Assembly (NCBI RefSeq): GCF_009730915.1
Contig: NC_052481.1
Coordinates: 19,402,386 to 19,466,385 of the forward strand
Length of the DNA stretch: 64,000 bases
DNA from: Dioscorea cayenensis subsp. rotundata
Taxonomy: Eukaryota > Streptophyta > Magnoliopsida > Dioscoreales > Dioscoreaceae
Direction of reading: 5' to 3'
Part shown: positions 10,281 to 22,208 of the stretch, piece after piece
Layout: each line of letters begins with the position of its first letter
How positions within the stretch are numbered: the stretch's first letter is position 1
Notes under the pieces: generated by a model
The model's database searches: none
What the model was told of the DNA's origin: nothing
Seen by the model: only the letters and a program-made list of their open reading frames with translations
Made by a program: the position numbers and the translations under genes

Positions 10281-13117
10281 GGGGGCGTTTGGTTGGATGT
10301 AGTTGAAAATGCAGTGGATTTGTATTTAGAAATCCTGAGATTTGTAAATTCAGGAGAGTTAAATCCAGTGTTTGGTTGGATGTGGTATTTTGGCCATTTT
10401 CCCTCGCTTGTTACTTGTTTATCTTGATCGTTTTAGTTGTTTTCTCATTTTCTTTGGTTTGGGGCATCTTGCCGAGGGTTTGGTGATGCGTTTAGGATTA
10501 AAAAGGTAGTTTTCAGGGTGCGCACAGTCGTGTTCAACCCGTGTCAGCCCCCTTGATTTTCTCAGGAGAATCCGAGCATTGAAATTTCAAATTTCAGCCC
10601 CGACATGACTGTGTCAGGAGCACTCAGACCGTGTCAGGTGCTACAGTAATTTTGCTGCAGTAATTTTGCTACAATGACTGTGTCAACTCTAACACAATCG
10701 TATCCAGGCCGTGTCCCACCTGAAAAGTCGTGCGAAGTTTCTTTAAAGCCCCTTTTGAGCCGTTTCTTCACCCATCTTTTTCTCAAAACCTTCCCCTTAG
10801 CTCCTCCTCTCTTCGTCCACCATTCTTAGGGTTTATATGCTGATTTTGGAGGTATTCTTGGCCTTGTTCTTGGAACAAAGAGTTTGATTATCTCTTGAGT
10901 CAAGGTAAGCTTCTTTCATTTCTTGTTTCTTCTTTGTTCCTTAAATGAGTATAAGTAGGGTTTGGTTGTGAACCCAAGGGAAAGCTTGATTCTTGTTCCT
11001 TTTCTTCTTCTTTGATGTTATAGCTTGGGAGGAGTATTTGTTTTGATTTGTTTGACTTGATTTAGAGAAATCCTTGAACCATCTTCTCCCTTAATTTCAG
11101 ATCTATTGTAGCACTGAATCAAAGTTGGTTTTCTTGCTTTCCTTGTTGGTTTTAAGGATTGTGAGAGATCTATCCTTGCTAGATGTTATAGTTAGAGAGT
11201 TTAGAAAACCCTAGAAACCATCATTTTCCCATTTTGAGCATTTCCCTTTATTTCAATAGATCACATTGTTGATGATGTTTTGTCATTTGTTTGGTTTACT
11301 TAATTGCTTCTAGGAGGTGAAACTTCAAGTAGAGGGAAAGAGCCAGTGGAGAAGTAACACCGAAGGTTTTTAGCTCGCCAAGTTTGTGAGTGGGATTTAC
11401 TAAAGTTTGGATTATGATTCATGCATGCTTGGTTAATATTTAAGTTGCTTGCCTTTGAATAATAGACCGCTCATTACTAATTCTCTTTGAAAGTTTTATA
11501 TGGAGTTTAGAAATCATGGTGACTTCTGATTTGGCTTATTGCATGGATGTTTGCAAAGTATATATATATATATATATTCTCATGGTTTGGAAACTCTATG
11601 TTTTGAAATATATGTTTCAAATTACGCATTTTTAAGAGTTTGATGCTCTTGTTATGATGACCAAAAAATCATGTGAAAACTAAGTTGAATTTTATTGTGA
11701 TGATAAAATCCTTGAAGTATATTTTCAAAAGATACTTTTGTATGATGTTCTTGATGAAAATGATTTCTTGGCAAATGTTGTAACCAAGCTATTCACTCTT
11801 GGAGTGAGATTTGCAATTATGAACAATAGTAATCCCTTAAATGGGAATCATGTTATCATGTTGATGTATGCTGAGCCTACAGGCTGGAATTGTTATTTAT
11901 TTATTTTGATGGTGACATGGGAGCCGAGCTCCAGTACTTACTGTAGTAAGAAGTGGATGGTTTCCACGGGCCGACTTGTTTAGAGGTGGCGTGGAAAACC
12001 GTCAAACCAGTTATGCCATTTTTAGGTGGGAGCGTAGAGGCATGACTTGGATATAGTTGAGTTGTTCGGAGTCACCACACGAACTTCCCAGCGGCCAATG
12101 CCAAGATACGTGAATCTTAGTAGCTCCAGACCTAACCAAGGCCACGGTTAGCGATGGAGAGTTTTCGAGGCCATTTGGATACTATTAATTATTGTGTATT
12201 GTTGATTTATTTATTTCTAAAGTATCTTGACATTTGGAGCTCTTGAAAAGATGTGAATACTAAGTTCCCGAATTGAACATATATATATATATTGTTTGAT
12301 GATTTCAAAGGAAATGTTATTGTTCACTTTGTTAAGAAAGCTTATATCCTTATGTTAAAATTGTTATTTAAAGTATCTTTATGCTTATTAAGATTTGAAA
12401 CCATTTTGATTGTATTTTACTTTCTTTGAGCATGCTTGAGCTATAGTTACATGTTTAGCCCCTCACTGAGTAACCTAGTTACTCACCCCTTCTTTCTTCC
12501 TCCTAGGTGATAGCACAACATAAGGGTGAAGGCGTGAACTGCTTGGCAAGAGTTGTGTCTATCTTAACATTTTGAGTTGTGTATGTTGTTTATTCCTTGG
12601 CATGTATTATCAAGGACCCACTATGTGTTGTCGAACCTTGTTACATATTTTCTTTAATTGAGATACTTTGTTATGACAGTCAGATCATATTGTGTACGAG
12701 AAGTATACCTTCTACTTCGAGTTGTTGTTATTATTGTCATTATGAACTCCATGTCATGATTATCTATGAGTCATATCTTGTATTAAATGGATGAGCATGT
12801 GTAGGAATAATTGTGTATGGTGTACTGTTAGACTATTTCTTGTTGTTATAGTAGTTTTGTATAGGGAACATGTTAGCCTTACGACGATCTAGGGTTGAGG
12901 TAGGTGTTTGACCTCCCCTGGGTTGTCATGGCGGTATGTCATGCATGGGACCTGCGGGACGGGGCGTGACATTGAATGTATTTGTATTGCTGGATAACAG
13001 AGTTTTGTGTTTGGTTGGAGGGATTTGTAAATTTGGATTTGAAAAATATGTGTTTGGTTTGATGTATTTTTGCTTGGATTACATGTTATGATCACCCATG
13101 GTGAGGTTACCCCCCCC
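10281..13117. mobile_element. Harbinger-type MITE interrupted by a solo LTR
   Basis: The left end GGGGGCGTTTGGTTGGATG follows TAA (10278-10280), and the right end ACCCCCCCC is followed by TAA (13118-13120), giving the 3 bp TAA duplication typical of PIF/Harbinger. Without the LTR (10381-12971) the element is about 246 bp and carries repeats of a GTGTTTGGTTGGA motif near both junctions. Only the outer 5 or so bases of the TIRs match well, so the right boundary is less certain than the left. Confidence 0.5.
10381..12971 (+). mobile_element. Solo LTR of a Gypsy (Tekay/Del-like) retrotransposon
   Basis: About 2.59 kb beginning TGTGGTATTTTGG and ending GGGGCGTGACA. Flanks are TTGGA (10376-10380) and TTGAA (12972-12976), a 5 bp target duplication with one change. 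The segment contains the GTGTCAG and CTACAGTAA-type motifs and the 'ACTGAGTAACCTAGTTACTC' then 'CTCCTAGGTGATAGCACA' block that I know from long LTRs of Tekay-type chromoviruses. There is no internal gag-pol, so it is a solo LTR left after LTR-LTR recombination. Orientation is inferred from the end signals. Confidence 0.7.
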
Positions 13118-13284
13118 CTAATATTATAAATAATTAATATATATTATATAATTAATATAATTAATATATACTTAATTTATTATAATAAAATATAATATAT
13201 TAGTTATTTATTAAATTAATGGATATAATATAATATATCAATTTTATATTATATTAATAGATAAGGCTGTTAAAAAAATTTTAA

Positions 13285-14185
13285 GGGCCAGTTTGGTGGA
13301 CAGAATAGGATATGGACAGATATGATATGAGGACTGGATAGGAGTAGGAAAGGATATGGGCATAAGCTCATATCCTATCATATGTTTGATGCACATTGGA
13401 TAAACCATTAGATAACATTTTGTTATCCTATTTTGTGTTTGAAGTTGACTGAATAATGACAGGATATGATATAAATAGTATGTAAATAGACAAAATTACC
13501 CTTTATAATATAGTTATATATATACATATATTTTTATTTAAATAGGCTTTTTTTAAAAAAATTTCCTTAATGATTTACTTATCGATATATTTTAAATTTT
13601 TAAAAAATAAATAACTTATAAATAATGTCCACAATGCAGTATAACCAACTTGCAAAAATTATAGTTAATACTTATTTCTTTGGAGAAAATCATACACAAA
13701 GTCATCAATATGACTTAAAGCTAAAGTAATAAACTCATTAATGAAAAATAAATTGATCACATCAAAATCAGTTAAAAAAACATTAGACTAGAAAAACTAA
13801 AAATAAGACATGATTAAAAAAAAGATTTAATTGAAAAAAATAATTTGCTCAAGCACGAAGATTGACGGAGAAACATTTAATTACTCTAAATACATAAAAT
13901 TCTACTTAAAAGAGTGAAATTAGTGTTCTATCTAGTTGTTGATAAGCTTCTTGTTCCAAGCATTATGTTTAAAAGATCAAAAGAAAAAAATACAATGAAA
14001 CCCTATATAATGGAGATAAACCAAATAATAGGGACAAAAAAAGTAAATTTATTTTTTTTATCATATTCTACTTGAGCCAATAGGATAAGACTATCATATC
14101 CTATTGGCACACCAAACAAAGGACAACAACAGGATATGATAGTATATCGTATTCTATTGTTCTTATCATGTCCGCCAAACGGTTC
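13285..14185. mobile_element. Harbinger-type non-autonomous element, TAA duplication
   Basis: 901 bp. The left end GGGCCAGTTTGGTGGACA follows TAA (13282-13284). The right end reads TGTCCGCCAAACGGTTC and is followed by TAA (14186-14188). Subterminal sequence is also inverted (ATAGGATATG-like on the left, CATATCCTAT-like on the right). No transposase is present. Confidence 0.75.
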
Positions 14186-14501
14186 TAAATAAAATCTCAC
14201 TATTTAAAATTTTTCAAATATGTTTTAAATTTTTTAAATAATTTTAGTTAGTTTATTTTTGAATTTTAATTATTTAAATATATTAATTATGATAAAGTTA
14301 AAAATATTTAATTGTGATAAAGTTAATGTTGGAGATAGTGGGTTAGTTATTTTAAACAAAGATTTTTTTATAGTTATTGAGAACAAAGATTATTTGTTAA
14401 TATATGATTAAAGTTAATATACGATTAATTTAAACCAGTGCAAGGAAATTACCCATCCATTCGCTCACTATATTTCCCTCTCATTCTCTCTCTCATATAT
14501 C

Positions 14502-14820
14502 ATGGGTTCACGACCTTCATATGAGTTAACCCTTGATTACAAACCCAACAATTATGCACTCCCACTCCCTTCTCAAACTCAATCACCCTTTATTTCTACT
14601 GATGATGATGTCATCATCATCACGATCAACTTGACCAGCTCCAAGACTTCCTTACTCGCCTTCAAGATGAAAGACCCAAGATTGAAGCCTTCCAGCGTGA
14701 ATTTCCTCTTTGCATGTGATGGAAGAAATGGAAGCATACAAGCAGCAGCTGGAAATATTACTGACAAACCAAGGAGTGATGATCACGACTGGAAAAATTC
14801 AAATAACAAATTACAATTGA
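14502..14820 (+). pseudogene. NIGT1/HHO-type GARP factor exon 1 fragment, frameshifted
   Basis: Starts MGSRPSYELTLDYKPN, the N-terminal signature of HRS1/HHO (NIGT1) nitrate- and phosphate-response repressors. The frame then shifts twice: DQLDQLQDFLTRLQDER, followed by KIEAFQREFPLCM, is read in a second frame from about 14627, and MEEMEAYKQQLEILLTNQGV in a third from about 14712. These are the conserved coiled-coil repeats of the HHO N-terminus. The match stops at the position where exon 1 normally ends; the GARP DNA-binding domain is missing. A pyrimidine-rich leader (TCTCTCTC) before the ATG suggests that 5' leader came with it. I infer a captured or relocated exon, not a working gene. A 133-residue frame runs through the region but only its first part is meaningful. 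Confidence 0.8.
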
Positions 14821-15229
14821 ATCAATCAAATCTCAACCATACATTCAAAACAGAGAGTTACACCTCAAAGCATGAGAATTTGTTATACATAAGTAATAAC
14901 TAGTTCTAGAGATAATATCATCCATATGAAAGACACCAAACTCAATCTAAACAATAAAATTCACAAAAACCGCAAATAAAAACATAAGATTCCACATAGA
15001 ACTCCAAACAAAGATAACATTCCAAATACAACTCGAAAGAAAACACATTAAACTCCAAATATAACCCCACAAACAGTTGGTCATCCACCACATCCTGCAC
15101 ACAAATAAAAGAGGAAAAAAATCAGAGCCCATAAAAAAAATAAAAAATAATATTTAAAGAATTTATATAAAATACGTCAATAATGAAAATTTATACCATA
15201 CTTGCATACTAGAGCATCTGATCATCTGA

Positions 15230-18089
15230 TTAAAGAATTTATTCACCCAAGCCATGTGAAGTTCTTGACGCTTTCCAAAGAACATGCGAGCTAGTGCTCA
15301 TATACCATAAGAATTTGATCTATGAAATACCCATGTTGTGTTAGCTTCATACATTCATCTTCAACATCTTTTGCAAAGCTAACTGAACGGCTAGATTGAA
15401 CTTTATCAAAAGCTTTTTCAATACTTGTGGCCAAACGGTCTATTGTAGCATCATTAAGGGTTGCTTTGTGATAAGTGCTTGTGCGATATGAATGCGAAGC
15501 GTTCATTCCTTATGTTGAGCATTACTTTCCTCAGTTTTCTAAATTAATATGTGTGTTTTTATGCTACTTTTACGCAAGTAGGGTTGTGAGGCCGAGTATG
15601 AAGGAAATGGGCCAATGTGGATCATAATGCACCTATTTTGGAGGAGATCTTGTTAAGGTTCAAACGCGAAGACATAGGTCAAGTGTGAGATGCTAGAGTG
15701 TGTGCCAACCTCCTCGCATTCGAGTGAGTACATCTATTTGGAGGGGCACAAAGGCAGTCACGCTCGAGCATTCCGACTTATGCATATAAGAACAAGAGCC
15801 CTCGCCAACATGTACATCATTGAAGAAGCAAGTGATTCACGACGTGAACGTGTGCCCGTTTGCGTTACCCCGATGAAAGTATGGAATTTGGAAGTTAATC
15901 AGGTCGAAGACTGTAGCAGAGTAATGTAGCAATTACTGTAGCAACACTGTTCACAGCCGGCCGAGAAATCAGAGAAACAGAGAATCCACACGGGCGTGTG
16001 GAAATATCCACGCGTGGAAATTCGCGGCGTGTATCATCCACGCCCGTGGAGTTGCCGATTCCGACCCTATTTAAAGCCGATTCATCCCCGATTTTGGTAT
16101 TCTTTTTCCATCTTTTTCCCCAACTTGTGAGAGAGCTTCGGCTGGGGTTTCGAGGGGTATTGGCCAAGGTTTTTGGAGAGGTTCTACGGCTCCGACATCG
16201 TGATTCCATTAGGAAGAAGGTTGGTAGGGGAGCTTCCATCGAGGCGCATCCCTATACCCGGGACGAAGGAATCCTTGGACGACGAGTAGAGGACTTTCCA
16301 CAAGACCATCGACACGACCATCGAGGGGGTTTCTTTATGTATTCATTGCTTTTACATTCGATTTCTTTTGATTGTACTAAGCTCCATGGAGAGCTAAACC
16401 CCTAGTGGGTACTTGGATGATTGTGAACCCTAGGATGTATTCGTTTCATTGAACTTCTTTATTATGCTTTCAATAAATTGATGTTTATTGTGAGTTCCAA
16501 CCTTGAATGCTTGATTGTATGAACATTTCCCCTAGAGTGACACTAGGGGTTGAGAGTTCTTGTTGGTAACCTTGTGAGTGAGTGACACACCACTAGCGTT
16601 AGACAAAGCTAGGTTGGAGAGGGTCGATCGAGAGTGCAGGGAGGCGTCCCCTTTCCCCTCCGGCGTGATAGATTCTACCTCCGTTCCTCGAGTTCTTTGC
16701 GGCCATAATGGAGTGAATGGTCTAAGGGATGAACCTCAGCTGGGGGCCTAGTTGCGCGTGAAATGGAGTGAAGCGTTGAGAGGATCTTAGTATCTAGGGC
16801 TTAATTGTGGCTAGGGACCTTCCACCGGACCAAAGAGGGATAGGTCTATATTTAGGAAGAGATTTATCACTTGGAATCCCTAGAGCTCATTGCAACTCTA
16901 TCGCGAGTCAGAGGTGTTGAGATTGTTCGATTTCTCCTCCGGGACATGTATAGAGTTAGGCATAGTTGACCTTAGATTTGGGACTATGTATGTAAGGATT
17001 TCCACGACTCACCATTGCATTGATTAGGAAGCATAATAGAGAGTTCTTGCACTTGAAGCGATCATCCTAGGTGAAGCATTATCCGAGTACCCCATGCTTT
17101 ATCGATTGCCTTACCCTCTTCTTACTTTTGCTCTTTCACTTGTTGTTTTTATTGTTGAGAATTGAATCAATTTCACACTTATCACTATTGATATTCCACA
17201 TAGTTAAGAATCAAATTAAGTATTTTCACTCCCTACTCCCTGTGGATTCGACCCCGCTCACCCGGGATTATTACTTCGACAAGCCCGTGCACTTGCGGGA
17301 TATAAGCAAGGGGAACTTGTCACTTTGCGTTTGTCTTTCTCTTTCCTTCTTTGTATTGGGCTTGTTGTTGACGTTGGTTCATAATTGTAGGGTTGAGTAA
17401 ACGGCGAGGTATTACCAAGCCCATCTGTTTCCATGAAAGGCACATCATCATAATTTTGGGTTGATGGGAATACATCTGCCTCAGAGTTGTAATCCATTTT
17501 TGTGCCAATACGAGTTCCTGAGGTGACAGCACGATTTCCAGTAGCTTGATTATTATCACAAATAGTCTCGAGAAGGTCGTAATCCTCAATAGGGTTCGTC
17601 GTCCTTGTGGATCTGTATTTTAACAAATAAATATTCAAATGATTCAGTTGGAATTATAATGTACAAATCAAAAATTATAATTTTTAAGTAACAAGTACCT
17701 TGATGTATTCTATATATTCAGCCTCGTCCATGATAATAATTTGGAGGTTATCATCCCAACCCATGAAACTCATATCTTTTAATTTTTTTTATCCTCGCCC
17801 ATTTTCTCCTTAACGTTATGAGATGATTACTTACATTGGCCTCTGTCATTGTCACTCCAAATGTATCTTTCAAGGATCGAATAACAACTTGTATTGTTTG
17901 TGGTTTGAAGCCTTTGTCCATCTTAAACCCTTGTTCAACTTGGCTTGCCATAAATCTTATAAAGTAACGACTTGTATAGGCGTGGCACTTGCTACAGCAC
18001 CAAGGTGGTAAAGAATATCCAAAGCCATGAGTTTGAAAGTCTAACCAATAGTGCCATACACATGTCGCAATTATACTTCGAAGACTCAT
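15230..18089 (-). pseudogene. Harbinger ORF1 (Myb/SANT-like DNA-binding protein), interrupted
   Basis: Accessory DNA-binding protein of PIF/Harbinger transposons. On the - strand: a Myb/SANT-like segment with FMASQVEQGFKMDKGFKPQ and NVSNHLITLRRKWARIKK (about 17960-17770), GWDDNLQIIIMDEAEYIEY (17760-17705), a short intron-like gap, then NPIEDYDLLETICDNNQATG, TSGTRIG and MDYNSEADVFPSTQ down to about 17315. The C-terminal part (DATIDRLATSIEKAFDKVQS, then QILMVYEH) resumes at 15455-15300 beyond an inserted LTR. Small deletions and frame changes are present. No DDE transposase partner was seen nearby, so the element could not move by itself. Confidence 0.75.
15461..17307 (+). mobile_element. LTR (probably solo) of a Gypsy element inside Harbinger ORF1
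   Basis: This block separates the two halves of the Harbinger ORF1. AAGGG occurs at both edges (15456-15460 and 17308-17312), a possible 5 bp target duplication; removing the block and one AAGGG lets the ORF1 reading (KVTSS then LNDATIDR) run on, give or take one base. It contains CTGTAGCA, CACGGGCGTGTGG and CCCTGTGGATTCGACCC, then GTGCACTTGCGGGATATAAGC, features I associate with Athila/Tat-type LTR ends. The edges do not show clean TG..CA, so the precise limits are uncertain. No gag-pol. Confidence 0.55.
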
Positions 18090-18945
18090 GTTTTGAGTGG
18101 AACAAAATCTCTAGATATTACACCCTGCCATTTAATGAGAACAACACTTCCCAATTGTTACCAAAATATGCTTAGAGAATAACTAAAGCGCATCAAACCC
18201 TAAATAAAAGTTCTCATTCCATGCAACCTCTCATTGTTAGTGGAATCTGATCCTAGAAAGCCTCAAACCTGGCATTGTCACCTCAAGATCAAGAACCTTT
18301 AATCCTGTAAACATTCCTTATTAAATTCATTCTGTTATATTCATCATCTTCAGGGCTCTCAGAATACACTAATGGCAATCAATCATATATATGAAATAAA
18401 CACAACCACATTTGCAAATATCATACACAATCACGACCAAACAACAAAGAATAATATCAAGTTTCAACACATAAACGAAAAAAAAATCTCAGATCAAGTA
18501 AAACAAGAGGACGATACCTATCCCTGTCGCTGAAAATATCCAAAAAAAATTGAAAAATAAAAACCAGCCAAAAAATAAGAGCAAAAGAAGATGAGAAGTA
18601 GAAGAGCAAGAAGAATGTTAGATTTCTCACTTTTGCTCCTTGCCCGATGCATGCACCGCACTCTTCGTTAACTTCCCAAAAATTAACTATCACCCAAAAC
18701 CTAAAATTAAGATCACCAAAGTCCCAAATAAAAAATTAAAAAAAAAAAATTAAACACCAACCCACAAAAAATGGAGAAGAAGATGGAGAAAAAGAAAACG
18801 AACAATCAAAAGAAAGTGTCGCCGTTGTTGCTCGACCAACGATGCCAGCGATTGGAGGAGAAAAGGTTTCGGAGATGAGAATGGCCAGTGATGAGAAGAA
18901 AGGGATGGAGGAGGAGCGTGGATGGAGGAGATCTTACAAATCCCG

Positions 18946-18980
18946 TGAATCCCTCATGTGAGTCTCATGTGAGGGATTCA
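18946..18980. repeat. Near-perfect 35 bp palindrome at LINE junction
   Basis: TGAATCCCTCATGTGAG is followed by T and CTCATGTGAGGGATTCA. The arms pair except at two positions. It lies where the split LINE resumes, so it may be a footprint or target-site relic. Confidence 0.7.
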
Positions 18981-19312
18981 AAACTGAATTGACTAGAGTG
19001 AGACAACTACCTAAGGACAGATGATGCGCTTTCCAAGATGAAAGCCTATGATGTACATTCTTAATAAGACTTTCCCAGTCTTGTTTACGAGGTCTTCTGC
19101 CAGAGATCGGGATACCAAGGTAAGTCACCGGTAAAGACCCACCGTGCAATTTAAAGTTGTCGAAACCACTTCACTTAGTAGCTTCCCAAAAGTACTTGAG
19201 AAAAGGCAGGTTTTGAAGAAGTTGGCTTCCAGACCTGTCATTCCCTCGAACATGTAAAGAATCAGCTTAATGATCATAAGATCTTCCGACCAACCCCCCA
19301 ACAACGACCGGG
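18971..19312 (-). mobile_element. LINE fragment, reverse-transcriptase C-terminal part
   Basis: The - strand encodes pieces of L1-type ORF2: LILYMFEGMTGL and NFFKTCLFS upstream (about 19270-19200), then LPVTYLGIPISGRRPRKQDW and RLSSWKAHHLSLGS, then LTLVNSVLN near 18975. The next expected residues (YWMSIFRL) are found at 10280, same strand. The two parts together read as one LINE copy. The fragment ends about 100 bp upstream of the methyltransferase start codon. Confidence 0.8.
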
Positions 19313-19415
19313 CTTGTGTAAATTATATAAAAAAAAATGTTCGCAATTTAAATCTAATTTAAGAAGAAAAAAAAACACTGATCACGTCCTTTGCTCACCA
19401 GTAGGCCCTCAAACA

Positions 19416-21412
19416 ATGGCCGAGGAGGAGGAGGTGATGAAGCTCGGCGCATACTGCGCTGCTGTGCGCCTGGTGGAGGATGCGGCGTCGGAGATACTCC
19501 TCTTATGGGCGCTTAACGACCCCACCGCCCGTCGGCACAACTTCTTCGTCCGCCACGCTGACGTCACTCTTCCCATTGATTCATGCGGCCGCCATCTTTC
19601 CATCCTTCAGTCGCCGTCCTCCATGGTACGTATCTCTTTTGTTTTCACTGCTTATTTGACTTCCTCAATCCCTGAAATCCACTGCCAGAGCACGCCAGGA
19701 GTGACGGGGGCGGTGATGTGGGACAGCGGAGTAGTCTTGGGGAAGTTCCTGGAGCACGCTGTTGATAGTGGGAAGCTGAGTTTGAAGGGGAAGAAGGTTG
19801 TTGAGCTTGGTTCAGGCTGTGGATTGGTTGGGTAAGTGCAAAAGATGACATCTTTTTCTTGGATATAGTTGTGCAGACAAGGTGTTTGTTGAATTGTTTG
19901 TTTGGATTTTTTGTGCTCTTTAGATGTATAGCAGCTCTGTTGGGAGGGGATGTGATTCTCACTGATCTTCCTGATCGGTTGAAGCTGTTAAGGAGGAATG
20001 TGGAAAGCAATTTAGGTGGAGGAGGTGTTCGAGGAAATGCCGATGTAAAGGAGTTAACTTGGGGGGATGAGCTTGACTCTGAATTTATTGATCCTTTGCC
20101 TGATTTCGGTTAGCCCTTTTTTATAGCTCTTTTTTGTGTTTTGTTGTCTTTTATGTTTGTTGCATGATGTTTGCAAGTGTCGTGTGTTTCATTGCTTGTT
20201 TTGTTTAGGTAGTTCTCATCCTTTTTTATTCATAAAAAAACTATTGTTTGAACTTTTGTGTTTAGCATCATGGATTTGTATTGATCATCATGCTTGGTGA
20301 AATCGAGCAAATAACCTCGCAATGCTCAAGGAGTGTTCAGCTATAGGATCACATTGCATCATAAACAGATGAATTTTGTCTGTTTGAGACAATTAGAAGA
20401 AGATGACTGTCCTAGCTTTTTTTTTTTTTCAGTTTGCAAGTTTCTTAAAATTATTTTGCCTTACCACTCTTAGCATCCAGCTTAGTATACTAGGTGCAAC
20501 GGTGTCCTGTCAATGTGATAGGTTTAACTTCATGGATAGTTTTGTAATAAAGTTGATTTGTCTCTATAGTTTCTGTTTAAAATTAGGCATATTAATGTAC
20601 CTGATTGTCTGAAATTTCCATATGACACTTGGAATGATGGGAATGGAATGGTATGTATAACATTGTTCTTTGAATCTGTATCTGCAATGGTCTCTTGTTG
20701 ACTGCCACCTTCTGAGGGCACAAATTGTTTTAGGCTGTGTTTTGGATTGAGGGGGAAAAATGGAGGAATAAAAAGGCAAATGAAAAGGTGAAAGAAAAAA
20801 GAAATAAAAATTTCATTATAAGTTTTTAAAATTATATATACTTGTCCTTGTACAAAGTTGGAGAAGAATCCTTCCATGTTGTGGTTTTTTATTTGATTTG
20901 ATTTTTCTGATTTGTGCCTTCAGGGTTCGCTAAATCTTATCTTTGTCATATGCAAGACAATCAATAATTTCTTCAAGATTATTTCTGTAAGTAATAGATG
21001 CAAATGTTTTGCTATATAGTTCTTGGCTCAGATGTAATCTACAGTGAAAGTGCTGTCATGGATTTATTATCTACAATAACACAACTCTGTGGAGGTAACA
21101 CAACGATTTTTCTTGCTGGAGAACTCCGAAATGGTAATTTCTACATCTCAATTCTCAAATTCTCTTTCTGCATGCATTTCAGAGAATGCATAGAGAAGTA
21201 AGGCAATCCATTTTGCAGATGTTGTGCTAAACTACTTCTTGGAAGCTGCTATGGAGGAGTTTACAATTGGTTGTGTTGATCAAACACAATGGCATCCTGA
21301 TTATCGCAGCCATCGGGTGGCACTATTTATTTTAGTAAAGAAAATCACGAAATTGGCTCCGCAAGATCTAGATAACATATCAGACAGAAAGAAAAGCGAA
21401 GAAATCAATTGA
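19416..21412 (+). CDS. METTL21-type protein-lysine methyltransferase
   Basis: Seven-beta-strand S-adenosylmethionine methyltransferase of the Methyltransf_16 family, whose members methylate lysines of translation factors and chaperones in the cytosol; the substrate here is unknown. Five exons: 19416-19625, 19689-19831, 19924-20108, 21020-21133, 21219-21412, giving 281 residues with all phases compatible. Motif I is VVELGSGCGLVG (residues 107-118), preceded by GAVMWDSGVVL, the conserved segment that introduces the fold; then DVILTDLPDRL, ELTWGDEL, LGSDVIYSE and IFLAGELRND, all family landmarks. The last exon ends VALFILVKK plus a charged tail. An in-frame ATG lies upstream at 19314, but the sequence between is low complexity and outside the family, so the start at 19416 is chosen. 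A LINE fragment lies just upstream, so the promoter must be short or lie within it. Confidence 0.92.
20620..20737. repeat. Intron 3 segment repeated at window start
   Basis: Similar to 2-118 of the window, same orientation. It is followed immediately by GGCTGTGTTTTGGATTGAGG, which resembles the end of a MITE, so the repeat may be the flank or body of an undescribed small element. Confidence 0.5.
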
Positions 21413-22208
21413 ACTCATTGCAAGTTTTCTTTCTCGAAGTTGTAAGTATCGGAATCCTGGGATATTGCTGTATTTACAAAAAGAGCTGCATGCATCATCA
21501 GTTTTAAGAAAGGAATTGGAATTGTTGAATTTCCTGAATTTGCTAGCCCTGAAAGGCAGATTTTTGTTTTTAAACACATTTGTTGATCCTGTATGGTGAT
21601 TGCAACACTCATTCTTCATTGTTGTAATGTTGTCTGTATCATCAGATAAAATAAATGAATGGATAAAATGTTCTGGAGAAAACTTAGGTGATGTGCAATA
21701 GGTGAAGTTTATATAGTTTACTGTTAGATGTTGGATTTTTGATCTTGAGATCAGTAATTTAATAAAATGAGTAAGGGTATTATAGGAAAGGTGTTATGTT
21801 TTTATGTATTTTTGTTGTATGTGTCAAATGTTTATTGGGCATTACACTGCACCTAAGACCACCTCAAATGTTATTGCAAGGAGCATCTTAACCTGAATCT
21901 TATTGATACTATGGTTATATATATATATATACACACACACTGTTTTTTTCCTTCTTGTAACTCTATATTCTCTCTAATGACTTTTTATTATATCCAATTA
22001 AATTTAAGTCAGTGACCTGATGGAGGATTTCGTGGAGTTCAATTCAATTATCAAATATAGGAGGGTGTTATATGCAAACAAAGGAGATTCAAATTCAACT
22101 TATTTCAGGGTGTTATTCATAAAAAGTCCAGAAATCTCCCAAACCCTCGTCATCGTCTCTCTCGATCACTCTCGATAGCGAAGAGACGAAGAGGGCGAGC
22201 ACAAGGCC
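21413..22208. other. Spacer between METTL21-like and CCDC12-like genes
   Basis: Holds the methyltransferase 3' untranslated region, a TA/CA microsatellite near 21916-21941, and the CCDC12 promoter and leader with a pyrimidine-rich TCTCTCGATCACTCTCGAT. No other gene seen. Confidence 0.6.

Noticed and set aside
14502..14903. 133-residue frame as a complete small gene
   Set aside because: Only the first part matches HHO proteins; the rest is out of frame relative to the conserved coiled coil.
16000..16405. Open frames within the LTR block as genes
   Set aside because: They have no family resemblance and lie wholly inside an LTR with typical structural motifs.
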